DNA from: Gonium pectorale
Taxonomy: Eukaryota; Chlorophyta; Chlorophyceae; Chlamydomonadales; Volvocaceae
Direction: 5' to 3'
Length of the DNA stretch: 64,000 nucleotides
NCBI GenBank assembly: GCA_001584585.1
Contig: LSYV01000007.1
Span: 1,331,747 to 1,395,746, forward strand
The notes under the pieces are model-generated. The model was given only the letters and a program-made list of their open reading frames with translations, was not told the origin of the DNA and ran no database searches. Numbering within the stretch: position 1 is the stretch's first letter; each line of letters starts with the position of its first letter. The position numbers and the translations under genes are program-made. Shown here in pieces: positions 35,719 to 45,235 of the stretch.

Positions 35719-37657
35719 CCACGAGCGTGTCTCGCAACGGACATACGCAGATGACGGGCGTCAAGTCGATGCTGCGGCAGATCGAACCACCGATGCTGAA
35801 GGCGGAGCATATGAGCTTCCTATCTGTTGAGGCAGAGCACTCGTCAAGCCATGGAGTAGCGCCTGCTGGCGGAATGACGTGGGGCGTGGGTTGCCACCGG
35901 CGTGTGCGTGTGATGTTGCGCAGCTGTGCAAGCAGTGAGCCGTAGAAAAGCTGCCTACTGTGCAGCGCAACCGGTCAGAGCGGTTTGAATGTTGGGCTCC
36001 TCGCAACGGCCTCGAAAAGCAGTCCTGTACGGCACGCATGACGTTCGGGTTGACAAGCGCTGCAGCCCGTGGCCCCTGCGACTGTACGGACAATGAGAGC
36101 ACGCAACTCGGCAACGTGTAGGACACGTTCTTTTCGGGCGCCAAGACCGTCAGGCGCACGGTGGGCGTGGTGGTGGCCCCCTGCCTGACAATGCTTTGCT
36201 GTGCTCTTCGCAAAACGCGCCCTTGCAGGGAAGCGTCTTGCGCAGAGTGCATGCAGGCCGATGGCTGAATGATGTACCATCTAGGGCACTTTGGATAGTG
36301 CGTGTGGTTTTGGCCCTGTGAGGCACACTTGCACGTTGGGTGCATGTGGATGGCCTCTTTCACAACAACACACGCATTAACCTTTTCACCTTCCAGGTTC
36401 TTTCCGACCGTGTGCCGGTCCGCCAAGTTACGCTTTTCTTTCGAGGGCACACGGGTGTTACACCCAACCTGCTTTGGCGGGTCGTAAGGCCTGCACCCCC
36501 TCTGGATAGGAAGCCTGTAATATGTATCTTTAGAACATCTGCGTGAGGTGAGTATAACTCCCCTGACACTGGCTGTCGGGCTTCTTGTGTAGTAGCCTGT
36601 CACGAAGCGCAGAAGCTGCGCACCCGCGGCCACCTGCAGCGCAGCCAAGTCCGCATAACAAATAGCATTCTGCACGACAACACAGCTGTTGTCACTCCCG
36701 TAAGCGAGCGCTCGCTCGGCTCCAATACGTACCGTACAAAAACGAGAAATGTGCAAAGAAAGCGGGAGCAAAGGGGTGGCGGCTACCAGGCGCCGCCCCT
36801 TAGCACCGTTTGGGCGATAACTGCTGCATCTTTGTGCGCCTGAGACACTGCCAGGATATCAGCCCGGCAAGCGAGGCATTCGAACACATACTTAGCTCAT
36901 TGGCGGGGTCATTTGTCTGAGGCCAAGCAGACTCGCCTGTCCGAAGTCAGAGCCAAGACTGTGTAAACCTTAACTTTCAACCCTCCCATGGCCCTAACCA
37001 TGGCATATGGTGTACATATCAAGCACACCTCCCTCGCTCTATGCACCGTCAATCGACAACAAAACTTGTTCTCCCGCCTTACAGGGAAGCCGAGCGAGCG
37101 TGACCCCTACGTGCCGCCTTGTCTCGCCCCATGAAGCCGAGGGCGCCAAACCGCAAACATACACAAGGCGCCAGGCCTTCAATTACAAGCCCAAGGCCTT
37201 CGACCTATTCAGTTCCCAACGAAACCGAAACAACAAAACAAGCTGTCGCCTTAGGTCGCCAAAAGACAGATATCATGGCTCGCCAACGGCTGTGCAATTC
37301 GAACGAAGAGACCCCGAATCAATTCATAATACAGATTCAAGAATGGCAGTGCTACCCGGCTCCTGCAAAACAGCGCTCTGGCATCAACATAAGACAACCC
37401 GGTATTCGAAGCGATCGTACCTCCACCACACGCAGGGGTCAAACCCACTGCTGATTGAGCAGTATCACCTCTCGACCCGGTCGCCATGCATCGCAACGAC
37501 TACTGTCCATGCATCTTTCCGGGTGCAGTGAGGGCGCCTACATTTGCACTCCAAAGCCCTCCACATCACCTGCAACTTCGTACTAAATAGCAACCACAAT
37601 CGCGCTTGACAGCGCAGCAAGCCTTTTCGGCATTGCGCTTCAGACCCCCATCCCCCT
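35719..37657. other. Intergenic region between convergent LRR and MYND genes
   Basis: Both neighbouring genes end here (LRR from the left, MYND from the right), so the stretch holds two 3' UTRs. ORFs up to 336 residues on the minus strand (35761-36771) have no recognisable domain and irregular composition; I do not call them genes. Confidence 0.45.
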
Positions 37658-40600
37658 TCATTCCCCGGCGAGCTTCGCGCACTCGCCCTTGTGTGCTGCC
37701 CGCCAGTGCGCCCGCTGGCACTCCGCCCCGCAGTACCGCACAGCTTTGCAGCCGGCGCAGCGCTTAAGGTCCAGCCTGCACTCCGCCGCCCTCCCAAAGT
37801 TCGCGCAGTCTGGATTGCCGCAGACGCGCACACGCCGAAGCGCAGCAGCAGGCGATGCCTCTAGCACGAGGGCCGGCGGCAGCGGGCCGACAGGCGCGGG
37901 GGCGCAGCCCTCGAGCAGGACCGTCGAAGCAGCCTGCAGCGCCCGACTGATGACCTCCGGGACCTCCGGGCGCCCACCCGCTTCGCTGCCCTCCACCATG
38001 CTGCCCAGGATGTTTGTCGCGGTGCAGCAAAAGTCACCGCCGCCGCCATCGCCGGAACTGGCGGGCAGCGGCGTCTCCTCCGCCAGCTTCAGCAGGAGAA
38101 GAACATACCCTCCGCAGGTCGGCGACAACTCCACTAGCCGGGGCACCACCGCCAACAGCGGCTTCACCAGGCAGCCACGCAGGGGCTGAGCAAGGTCTGC
38201 AGTTGCGGAGGATGCAGCCTCCGCTGCGGTCGCGCTGCCTGCCGCGCTGCTGCTCGCGGGCTCCGGCTGCTCCACCGCTGGGCTCAGCCACTCCTTGGCG
38301 TAATCGCTGACGCCGTCGCGCGCCGCCAGCGCCACCAGGGCACTGACCAGGCCGACCGCCAGGTCCCGATCTGCCTGCCCGAAGTCCGCGGTCGCACGCA
38401 GCATTGCACATACGCTCGCAATCAGGCGGTGCGGCTGGCACGCCAACAGCTGTGCCGCGGGCAGCAGCGCATGCGGCGGCCGCCAACGGCACAGCATGTG
38501 GCCGAGAATCATCTCCAGCTGCACGAGGAGCGTCATGCAAAGCCCGTTTTCCCACTCGGTCCGCAGCAGCGCCTCCCGCCGCCGGGCCACGAGGAATGCC
38601 AGCGGCGCCGCCAGGGTGCACGTCGCACGCGAGGCGAGCGCCAACACCTCGTGCGCCTCGCTGACACACCCCACGGCGGCGGTACCGGCGGCGGGCGCCA
38701 CGGCTGCCGCCGCGGACAGCTGCGCTGCCTTCACGGCAGCAGCTGCGGCATCGACCGTCTCGTGACGCGCCAACAGAACGTGCAGTAGCACGTGCTTCTC
38801 GAGGGCGGCTGTGGCGTAAACTAAGATCCATAGGAGCAATGACGATGAGGCTATCAGCTCCTTGAAGGCCTCCTCCTCGCAGGGGGCGACATCGGTGGGG
38901 AGGGCGACCTCCAGCCGGGTCGCAAGCAGGCCGGCGCGCTTAGAAGCCGTTACAAGCAGTCCCAGCAGCCCAGGCAAGTCCACGTTGCAGCTGCCATCGC
39001 CGCCACTGACGCCGCTGCTGGCACTGCCGGCGGCTGCGTGTTGGCCGCGGCCGCGGCTGCCTGCGGACAGAGGCATGAGCTGCGAGGAGCCCTCCGGCAC
39101 GGGGCAGAGGACGTCCATCACCTTGCCCATGTGCACCAGCGCGGCCACACGGCGCGGCGCGATGGACAGGGTGTCTGGCACCGGGACCCCGATGCGGTCC
39201 TCCGCGGCGAAGCCAAGCCGCATCACATGGTCCAGGCTGGTGGCCAGGCCGGTGCGCGCAAGCCGACTGGCGCAGTCGGCGCGGAGGTGCGCGGGTAGCT
39301 TGGCCACGCCTGCGGCAAAACGGGTCGGTTTGAGGGCGTAAGGGCATCAGCTCAGGACGCAACCACTGCTTCCGCTGAGCAGGTGGTGCACTTGAGCACG
39401 CTGCCGGCCAGGCCAACGAGCCGCTTTACAAAGGTTTGCCACAGGCCATGCAAGCCCCTCTCTCAAAAGTCACAACCTACCCCGGTGGCGGTCCTCCATC
39501 AGGCTCCGCATGAAGTCCAGCACCGCCGCAATGTTGCGGGTCTGGCAGCCGTTCTCGGCCTGCGATAGGCCGTGTACGGCATACAGGTGTCTGGCGGCAC
39601 CCGCACATGCGGCACGTGCGGCACAACACAGCCTCGCGCTGCAAAGGCACGCCGCAAATTTACACGTTTGAGTACGGTACGGTACTGCACCCAGCACGAG
39701 CTAGAAAAGCCTTAAGGACATGCATACTCGCAGTTGTGCGTTAAGTCCTTCCACCACCATACCACGCATTGCAACTGGCACTCTCACCAGCGCGGCAAGG
39801 GTGCTCCGCGGCGGCGGCTGCACCCACCCAGGGCCCGAGCACACCGCCTCGGCCTCCACCGCCACGGCAAGCAGCCAAGCAGCCGCCTCGAGCCAGAGCG
39901 GCACGCTCTCGAGGTCCGCCTGGGACACCGGGCCCTTGGGCACCGCCGGCAGCAGGGTCTGCAGCAGCTGTGCGCCAAAGGGCAGGAGGCGGTACAGGGC
40001 ACCGTACAGCGCTGCTGTGACAGTCCCTCGTGAGGGGCATTAGGAATCGCTGCGATGAAACATGTCGGGCTGTCGGGAGAAGTCAGGCCGTTATGCGGAC
40101 CCGACCTCATGTGGCGCAACAACAGCGGTGCGGTGCTCATGCCTGTGTGGCCCGTGCGTCACCCGGAGCTGCGGGGGTGGTAATGGAGACGGGAAACGGG
40201 TCGCGTCGCGGGCCGGGGGGGGGGGTACGGTATGAGGCGGGCTGAGCCCGCCAACGCCCAACTCGCGCGGCCCTTGCTTACCATCAAGCGAGCGAACTCC
40301 CACTCGGGCGTGGGCGTGTACGCGCCTGCCAGCCCCTGGCCGCGGCACAGCCGCGCCATCGCCTCGGCGACCCGCGTGACGCAGCTGCTCGGCGGCTTTC
40401 CAGTATCCAGCCCGCTTGCCGCGCTGCTCGGCCCTCCCGCCAAGGCCTCATTGACATTCCATAGGCACACGGATCCCATGATCGCATAGCAGTGGTCGTC
40501 CTCCAGCCAGCCGGCCGTGTGCTCCGGGTCGTTCTGCTCGCCAGGCGCCGCCGTGGGCTCGCCGCCAATCGTGAGGCCGCAGACCTTCCCCAACCTCGCC

Positions 40601-41730
40601 TCCTCCCGCAGCAGCCACCACGCCGTCTCAGGGCTCCGGCCGCTGACGGAGCCCAGCGCGCCCTCCAAGCCCGCGTGCACTAGCACCCGCTCCAGCGCCG
40701 CCATTTGGAGCCGCAGTACGTCGGGGTGGTGCAGCGCTTGTGCCAGGCAGGCCACCGCCGCCGCGGGCCGCGGACCGGGCACGTCGCCGAGCCGGGCCAT
40801 GAGCATTTGGGCATCGGCCATCGGCTGCAGGGTGCACCGCAGGGCGTAGTTCAGCGCAAACAGCACGCGCTCGCGCTCGGCTGCGGCGGCGATTTCGGGC
40901 GTGTCCAGCACCAAGGCGGCCACGGCCGGGATTAGCTCCGAGCTGCAGAGCGCATCCAGCTGGTCGCAGACGGTCTCCACGAGTGCGGGGCTGATGGCCT
41001 GCGGGTGCGACCGGTCGAACCGGTCGAAGGTGAACTGAAGCCCGAAGCGAAGGTAGTCGGCGCCCGCGACGGCCCACTGGCCGCACGTGGTGGCGGCCTC
41101 GCCGGCAATGCCCGCCCCGTCGTCAAGGTCGAGTCCAAGGGCCCGGGGCGCTCCAGGCGACGTCAGGAAGGCTGCGACGACAACAATGCTGCGGGACGCC
41201 CCCGCCGTGGCTTGGAGGAAGGCGGGCTCCGTGAGGCGCGCGTGGACGTCGGCTGCCAGCGCCAGGTGGCTCGGGGTCCCGTATTTGACGAGCTGGATGG
41301 ACGTTGTCTGAATGTTGCTTAGCAAGACGCCGGCTGCGCCAGCGGCAAACAGCATCTTCTGAGCGGCGATGGTGCGGGAACGCGGCCGGGCGGAGGAGTC
41401 GAGCGTGGCGTTGGAGTCCCGCCTCATACCAGAGAGCAGTGCAGTCAGGCGCTGCGGAAGCACCTTCGCGTCAAGATTGGCCCGGATCCATGACTCGGCG
41501 ATGCGGGCCTTCAGGTCAAGGTTCGCGGAGCCCATGGCCTCAAGTCTGTTCCAGGTGTTCATCACCGCAGCATTACTTTGGTTCATCCGCTCCACTCGCC
41601 CGAGGACGCAAGGCACTGCCGAACCTCCTGGACGCGACAGCGCTTTTGCCTGGGCTTGAAAGGCCGCAATAGCGCTGTCGACATCATCGAGATAGCGCTC
41701 AATGACCCGGGAAATGGCGTCAGGCGTCAT
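37658..41730 (-). CDS. MYND-type zinc-finger protein, 4 exons, about 1150 residues
   Basis: Exon 1 40282-41730 (start ATG 41728-41730, MTPDAISRVIERYLDDVD), exon 2 39728 to about 40015 (LYGALYRLLPFGAQLL...AMRGMVVEGLNAQL), exon 3 39481-39562 (AENGCQTRNIAAVLDFMRS), exon 4 37658 to about 39312, stop TGA 37658-37660. The C-terminus is a MYND finger: CGNPDCANFG, then CRLDLKRCAGCKAVRYCGAE and CQRAHWRAAHKGEC, giving the C-x4-C...C-x2-C...YC-x3-C...H-x3-C zinc pattern. The remaining thousand residues are Ala/Leu-rich helical sequence without a catalytic signature such as SET. Family knowledge: MYND fingers bind proline-rich peptides, and large MYND proteins with such helical N-terminal parts are numerous in chlamydomonadalean algae. 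Function here unknown; a scaffold or transcription-related adaptor is possible. Confidence 0.85.
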
Positions 41731-41852
41731 TGTTCCTTATGCTGCACAGTCTGGCAATCTTAGCTATCTCGAAGACTCAATGACCCGGGAAATGGTGTCA
41801 GGCGTCACTGTTCCTTATGCTGCACAGTCTGCATTCTTGGCTATCTCGAAAA
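41698..41852. repeat. 78-bp tandem duplication over the MYND gene start
   Basis: Two adjacent copies with a 77-78 bp period (from CTCAATGACCCGGG at 41698 and again at 41776, to CTATCTCGAA at 41773 and 41850). The gene-proximal copy contains the ATG start; in the upstream copy the same position reads GTG (CAC on the plus strand instead of CAT), so it cannot start translation. Confidence 0.85.
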
Positions 41853-42100
41853 GGTGGCAAGTTCGTTACTTACTGTGGGCTATGAATATTCTGTTCACGT
41901 TGCCAGAAGAAGGGACTCGTCGTACGGCATGTAAAACCCCAGCATCCCCCCCCCCGCCACGCATGCATGCATACCTACGCACGCTATGCTCGAGGGCCAT
42001 TACCTTTTTAAGCACACAGGCTGGGGCTCCATATGATAAACTAAGTAACAGATGCACAGCGAGTCCGTACCCTTCCAATGTAGGCACTCTCAGCCCTATC

Positions 42101-42696
42101 GGAGGGGTGAGATAGATTTGGATTAGGGTTGGGGGTCGGTCACGGGGATTACAAAACGGTCCTATCCACGGGGTTGGGATTGGTGGATTGCAGATGGGGT
42201 AGGGGTTTTGGATTGGTGGATTGGGGATTACGGGGAAGGGTTGGATTGCTGGATTGGGGATTACGGGGAAGAGCCGGGTTGCTGGATTGGGGACACGGAG
42301 CGGCTGGAAGATGCGGGATGGGACATGTGGGAGCGTTATAAGGTGCATGGATTAGCAATTAGCGATAGGATGGCGCTGCCAGGGTGTCGATACAGTTTGG
42401 TCCTGGACACGTTGGTTGAGCAATTCGCAACTTGTCAAGCCTAACTCAAAGTTGCTTCCCTTCGCTCCTGGTTTGTTGTGCGTGTGTGAGCGCACGGGCG
42501 GGGATGTACGGCGACAGGCGAGCCAGAAGTCCCGAAATGCAGAAGTCCAGAAGAAATGCTTAAGCTGATCGAACGCTCAAGTTTGCAGACTTTGCACAGT
42601 GCTTCACGATTCTTAACTTGGCACTACGTTACATCGTCAGTCGAGGCGCATAGGCGAGTCGAGATGCAAAGGTGAAGACGGAAGCAAATAATTTAA
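42101..42696. mobile_element. hAT-like element, left part (copy 1)
   Basis: Starts GGAGGGGTGAGATAG and is nearly identical to 62218-62770 for about 590 bases, including subterminal GGATTGGGGATTACGGGGAA units, of which this copy has one more. The 8 bases before it are GCCCTATC; no matching right terminus or duplication was found before the gap at 44283. At 42697 it passes into the long inverted repeat. Confidence 0.7.
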
Positions 42697-43025
42697 TATC
42701 TCGCTTCAGGCCGGATGGGCCGGACAAAGTGCCTGCGGAGGGCCGCCTAGGTGTCGCCTCTTTTGTGAGCCCGCCCACTCGAGAGGTGGAAGCGCTAAAA
42801 GAGCATATCACTGCGCTCACAGCGTCCGCGGCCGCCGACCGCGAGGAGACTGTTCAGCTCAAAGCGGAAATGGTGAACGTCAGGACGGAAATGGTGAGCT
42901 TCAAGACGGAAATTGTGAACTTCAAGACGATGGTCGACATTCACATTGGGCCGCTCACGGTGCTTGTCGGTGCGGCGGAGGTCGCCAGCCTCCTGCTGCT
43001 TTGGGGCCGCACGCGGCTGGGGGCC
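42654..43025 (+). pseudogene. Coiled-coil/membrane-anchor gene fragment in the left arm (second, broken copy in the right arm)
   Basis: The open frame encodes EVEALKEHITALTASAAADR, then an amphipathic repeat (LKAEMVNVRTEMVSFKTEI) and a C-terminal hydrophobic segment (LTVLVGAAEVASLLLLWG). It is open from a stop at 42651 but has no upstream ATG in frame, so it looks like an exon fragment. In the right arm (minus strand, 43099-43427) the matching GAG codon is TAG, which breaks that copy. Layout (coiled coil plus C-terminal helix) recalls CCDC90/DUF1640-type proteins, a weak resemblance only. Inference: a captured piece of a host gene. Confidence 0.55.
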
Positions 43026-43427
43026 TTGTCCCGCTCCAGCCGCAAAGCGACCGGAATTTGTGCGTCCTGGACTTGTCCTGCTTGAGGATTTGCTGGTTGG
43101 CCCCCAGCCGCGTGCGGCCCCAAAGCAGCAGGAGGCTGGCGACCTCCGCCGCAACGACAAGCACCGTAAGCGGCCCAATGTGAATGTCGACCATCGTCTT
43201 GAAGTTCACCATTTCCGTCTTGAAGCTCACCATTTCCGTCCTGACGTTCACCATTTCCGCTTTGAGCTGAACAGTCTCCTCGCGGTCGGCGGCCGCGGAC
43301 GCTGTGAGCGCAGTGATATGCTCTTTTAGCGCTTCCACCTATCGAGTGGGCGGGCTCACAAAAGAGGCGACACCCAGGCGGCCCTCCGCAGGCACTTTGT
43401 CCGGCCCATCCGGCCTGAAGCGAGATA
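42697..43427. repeat. Long inverted repeat: two 329-bp arms, 73-bp spacer
   Basis: Left arm 42697-43025 and right arm 43099-43427 are reverse complements with only a handful of mismatches by eye (about 98% identity) and equal length, from TATCTCGCTTCAGG outward to CGGCTGGGGGCC inward. The spacer is 43026-43098. RNA from either strand would fold into a very long hairpin. Each arm contains the same gene fragment (see next entry). Confidence 0.9.
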
Positions 43428-44271
43428 CCGGCAATCGCTGGATTACATTTGCGTCCCTGATGTGCAGAGGTTTAGAACTGAGAAGCAAGCGGCAACGTCT
43501 CGTGAGCATTCCTCGCTGGTGCAATAACTGGTTAGACTGGCAGCTGGCAGAACTGGTTCAACGCTTCTGGGTCAGCTTTGAGACCTGAGTCTTAGTCCGG
43601 GGTGCTTGCTCCAGAACCACCTAAAACCCTAGACCCAGGTCCGGATCCTGTCTGTTCTCAGCGTTTATGCTATACCCTGTCGGACACCCCTCCGGAGCCA
43701 GAACCCGGCTACCCTATTGGCTACCCGTCGGCTACGTGTCGGTTACCCTAACTGCCGGGCTGGGCTGACAGGGCTGCCGACTACGACTCACGGCAAGACA
43801 GATAACAGGAAATACGATACGCACCGACTACCAATGGACACGGCGTGCCAAACCCGGGGCAACCCGAAGGCCTAACAGCGGACTAACTGAACCCACGAAA
43901 CCTAGTACGTCCCGACACACGATCAGGCCGGATATCGTCAGACTTCCCCTGCAGGCTTACATACTGTCATCAGCCTTAGCGCACCACACGCGCATGTGTA
44001 CCACGCGCACATGTGCTGTGCCGCGACAATGCTATTATTGGGCCGTATGCAGGCAGAACACGACACGCACGCCGCACTGGAGCAGGCCCTTGCGAGCGAG
44101 CCCAGCTCGCTACTAACAGGCCGGACATCGCTACCAACGCGCTTGTTGACACATAACACATACAGAATATGTACATGTATGCAGAACCGAAGTCGCACTA
44201 GCCTAAGCCACCAGAAGTGAAGCAGAACGCTTTCCTCCAGGACCGTATTGCACAGGCAGGGCATCGTAGAA
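43428..44271. other. Non-coding stretch with dispersed repeat
   Basis: No supported gene. 43825-43930 is the inverted relative of 28590-28700. The stretch 43680-43790 has several CTACCC/GGCTAC-like units. Confidence 0.4.
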
Positions 44272-44534
44272 AAAAAGAGAACNNNNNNNNNNNNNNNNNN
44301 NNNNNNNNNNNNNNNNNNNNNNNNNNNNNNNNNNNNNNNNNNNNNNNNNNNNNNNNNNNNNNNNNNNNNNNNNNNNNNNNNNNNNNNNNNNNNNNNNNNN
44401 NNNNNNNNNNNNNNNNNNNNNNNNNNNNNNNNNNNNNNNNNNNNNNNNNNNNNNNNNNNNNNNNNNNNNNNNNNNNNNNNNNNNNNNNNNNTCCAGAAGG
44501 GCGCCGAGTGCAGAGCATGGCGGGCGAGGTATAC
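44272..44534. repeat. Partial copy of the 14734-16121 family around a gap
   Basis: AAAAAAAGAGAAC before the gap matches the left end at 14731-14743, and AGGGCGCCGAGTGCAGAGCA with GGCGGGCGAGGTATACGAG after it matches 14806-14844. ATCGTAG stands directly on both sides, compatible with a 7-bp target duplication, but the right boundary differs from that of the larger copy. Confidence 0.5.
44283..44491. other. Assembly gap (209 N)
   Basis: Unknown bases inside the small repeat copy. Confidence 0.99.
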
Positions 44535-45084
44535 GAGGTATCGTAGGTCGTACCTTAGCCGACCGGCCCTTGATAAATGCCGTCCAACCGTACAACACTG
44601 GTGTACATCATTGCGGGGATGTGTTTCCAACTCTGCACGCCCTATACACTCGGACGTTGGTCCTATGCAACTCAGGCTGCTCCAAGGCACGTGCTCATGG
44701 CGCGCGCTTCGCCCCTCTCGCGCAGCCCATGTCGGGAAGCTACTCGCTGCGGTGGCGGCGCTAGGCCAGCCCTTGGCGCCAGCTGCTCGGATACATTCGA
44801 AGCGCAAGGATGTCACCGAAGGTGATTGGCCTACTGGAGGGCAGATCCGCAACGGTGGCCTGGGGGATGCCGGGGGAAAGGAATCGGGGATACCGGTAGG
44901 GCAGGACATAATGCAGCAGGCGAGATGGTCAGGTCAACATGTCCCGTGGGCAAGGTCCCGGCGATGCGTGGGATGGCGGCCGCGGGACCCACGAAGATGA
45001 TCCTCAAGTCTAGAGGTATACATGTCCATTTGGTTGGCGCTGACTATCGTGCTGAGGACGAGCTCACCAGTCAAGGTATGCCAG

Positions 45085-45235
45085 GGTTTAGGTTACGCGT
45101 CGAAGCCCACCGGGGAGGGGGCAAGCATTAGATGCCAACGATGGGTGACGTGCACAGTCATGATTTCCGTCTCTATTCCGCTTCAGTGCCACCTGACGCC
45201 CTACTACGGCGAGAGCCTAATGTCCCAGACAGCCG
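45085..45235 (-). repeat. LINE-tail relative overlapping the 3' end of the next gene
   Basis: Diverged match to 11895-12030: shared TAGGTTA..CGTC, CATGATTTCCGTCTCTATTCC / CATGATTCCCGTCTCTACCCC, and TGTCCCAGACAGCC. On the minus strand it ends in the tail that marks the LINE 3' end. It contains the stop codon of the GT90-like gene (45173-45175). Confidence 0.55.

Noticed and set aside
35761..36771. 336-residue ORF on the minus strand
   Set aside because: No known motif, mixed composition unlike the neighbouring exons, and it lies between two convergent 3' ends.
42115..42300. TTAGGG/GGATTAGGG-like units suggesting interstitial telomere repeats
   Set aside because: The units are irregular and lie in the subterminal zone of a transposon with defined ends; they do not form the expected plant/algal telomere repeat.
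42946..43329. Plus-strand ORF running through the spacer and right arm of the inverted repeat
   Set aside because: It mostly reads the antisense strand of the coiled-coil fragment and contains two copies of the same sequence by palindrome symmetry.
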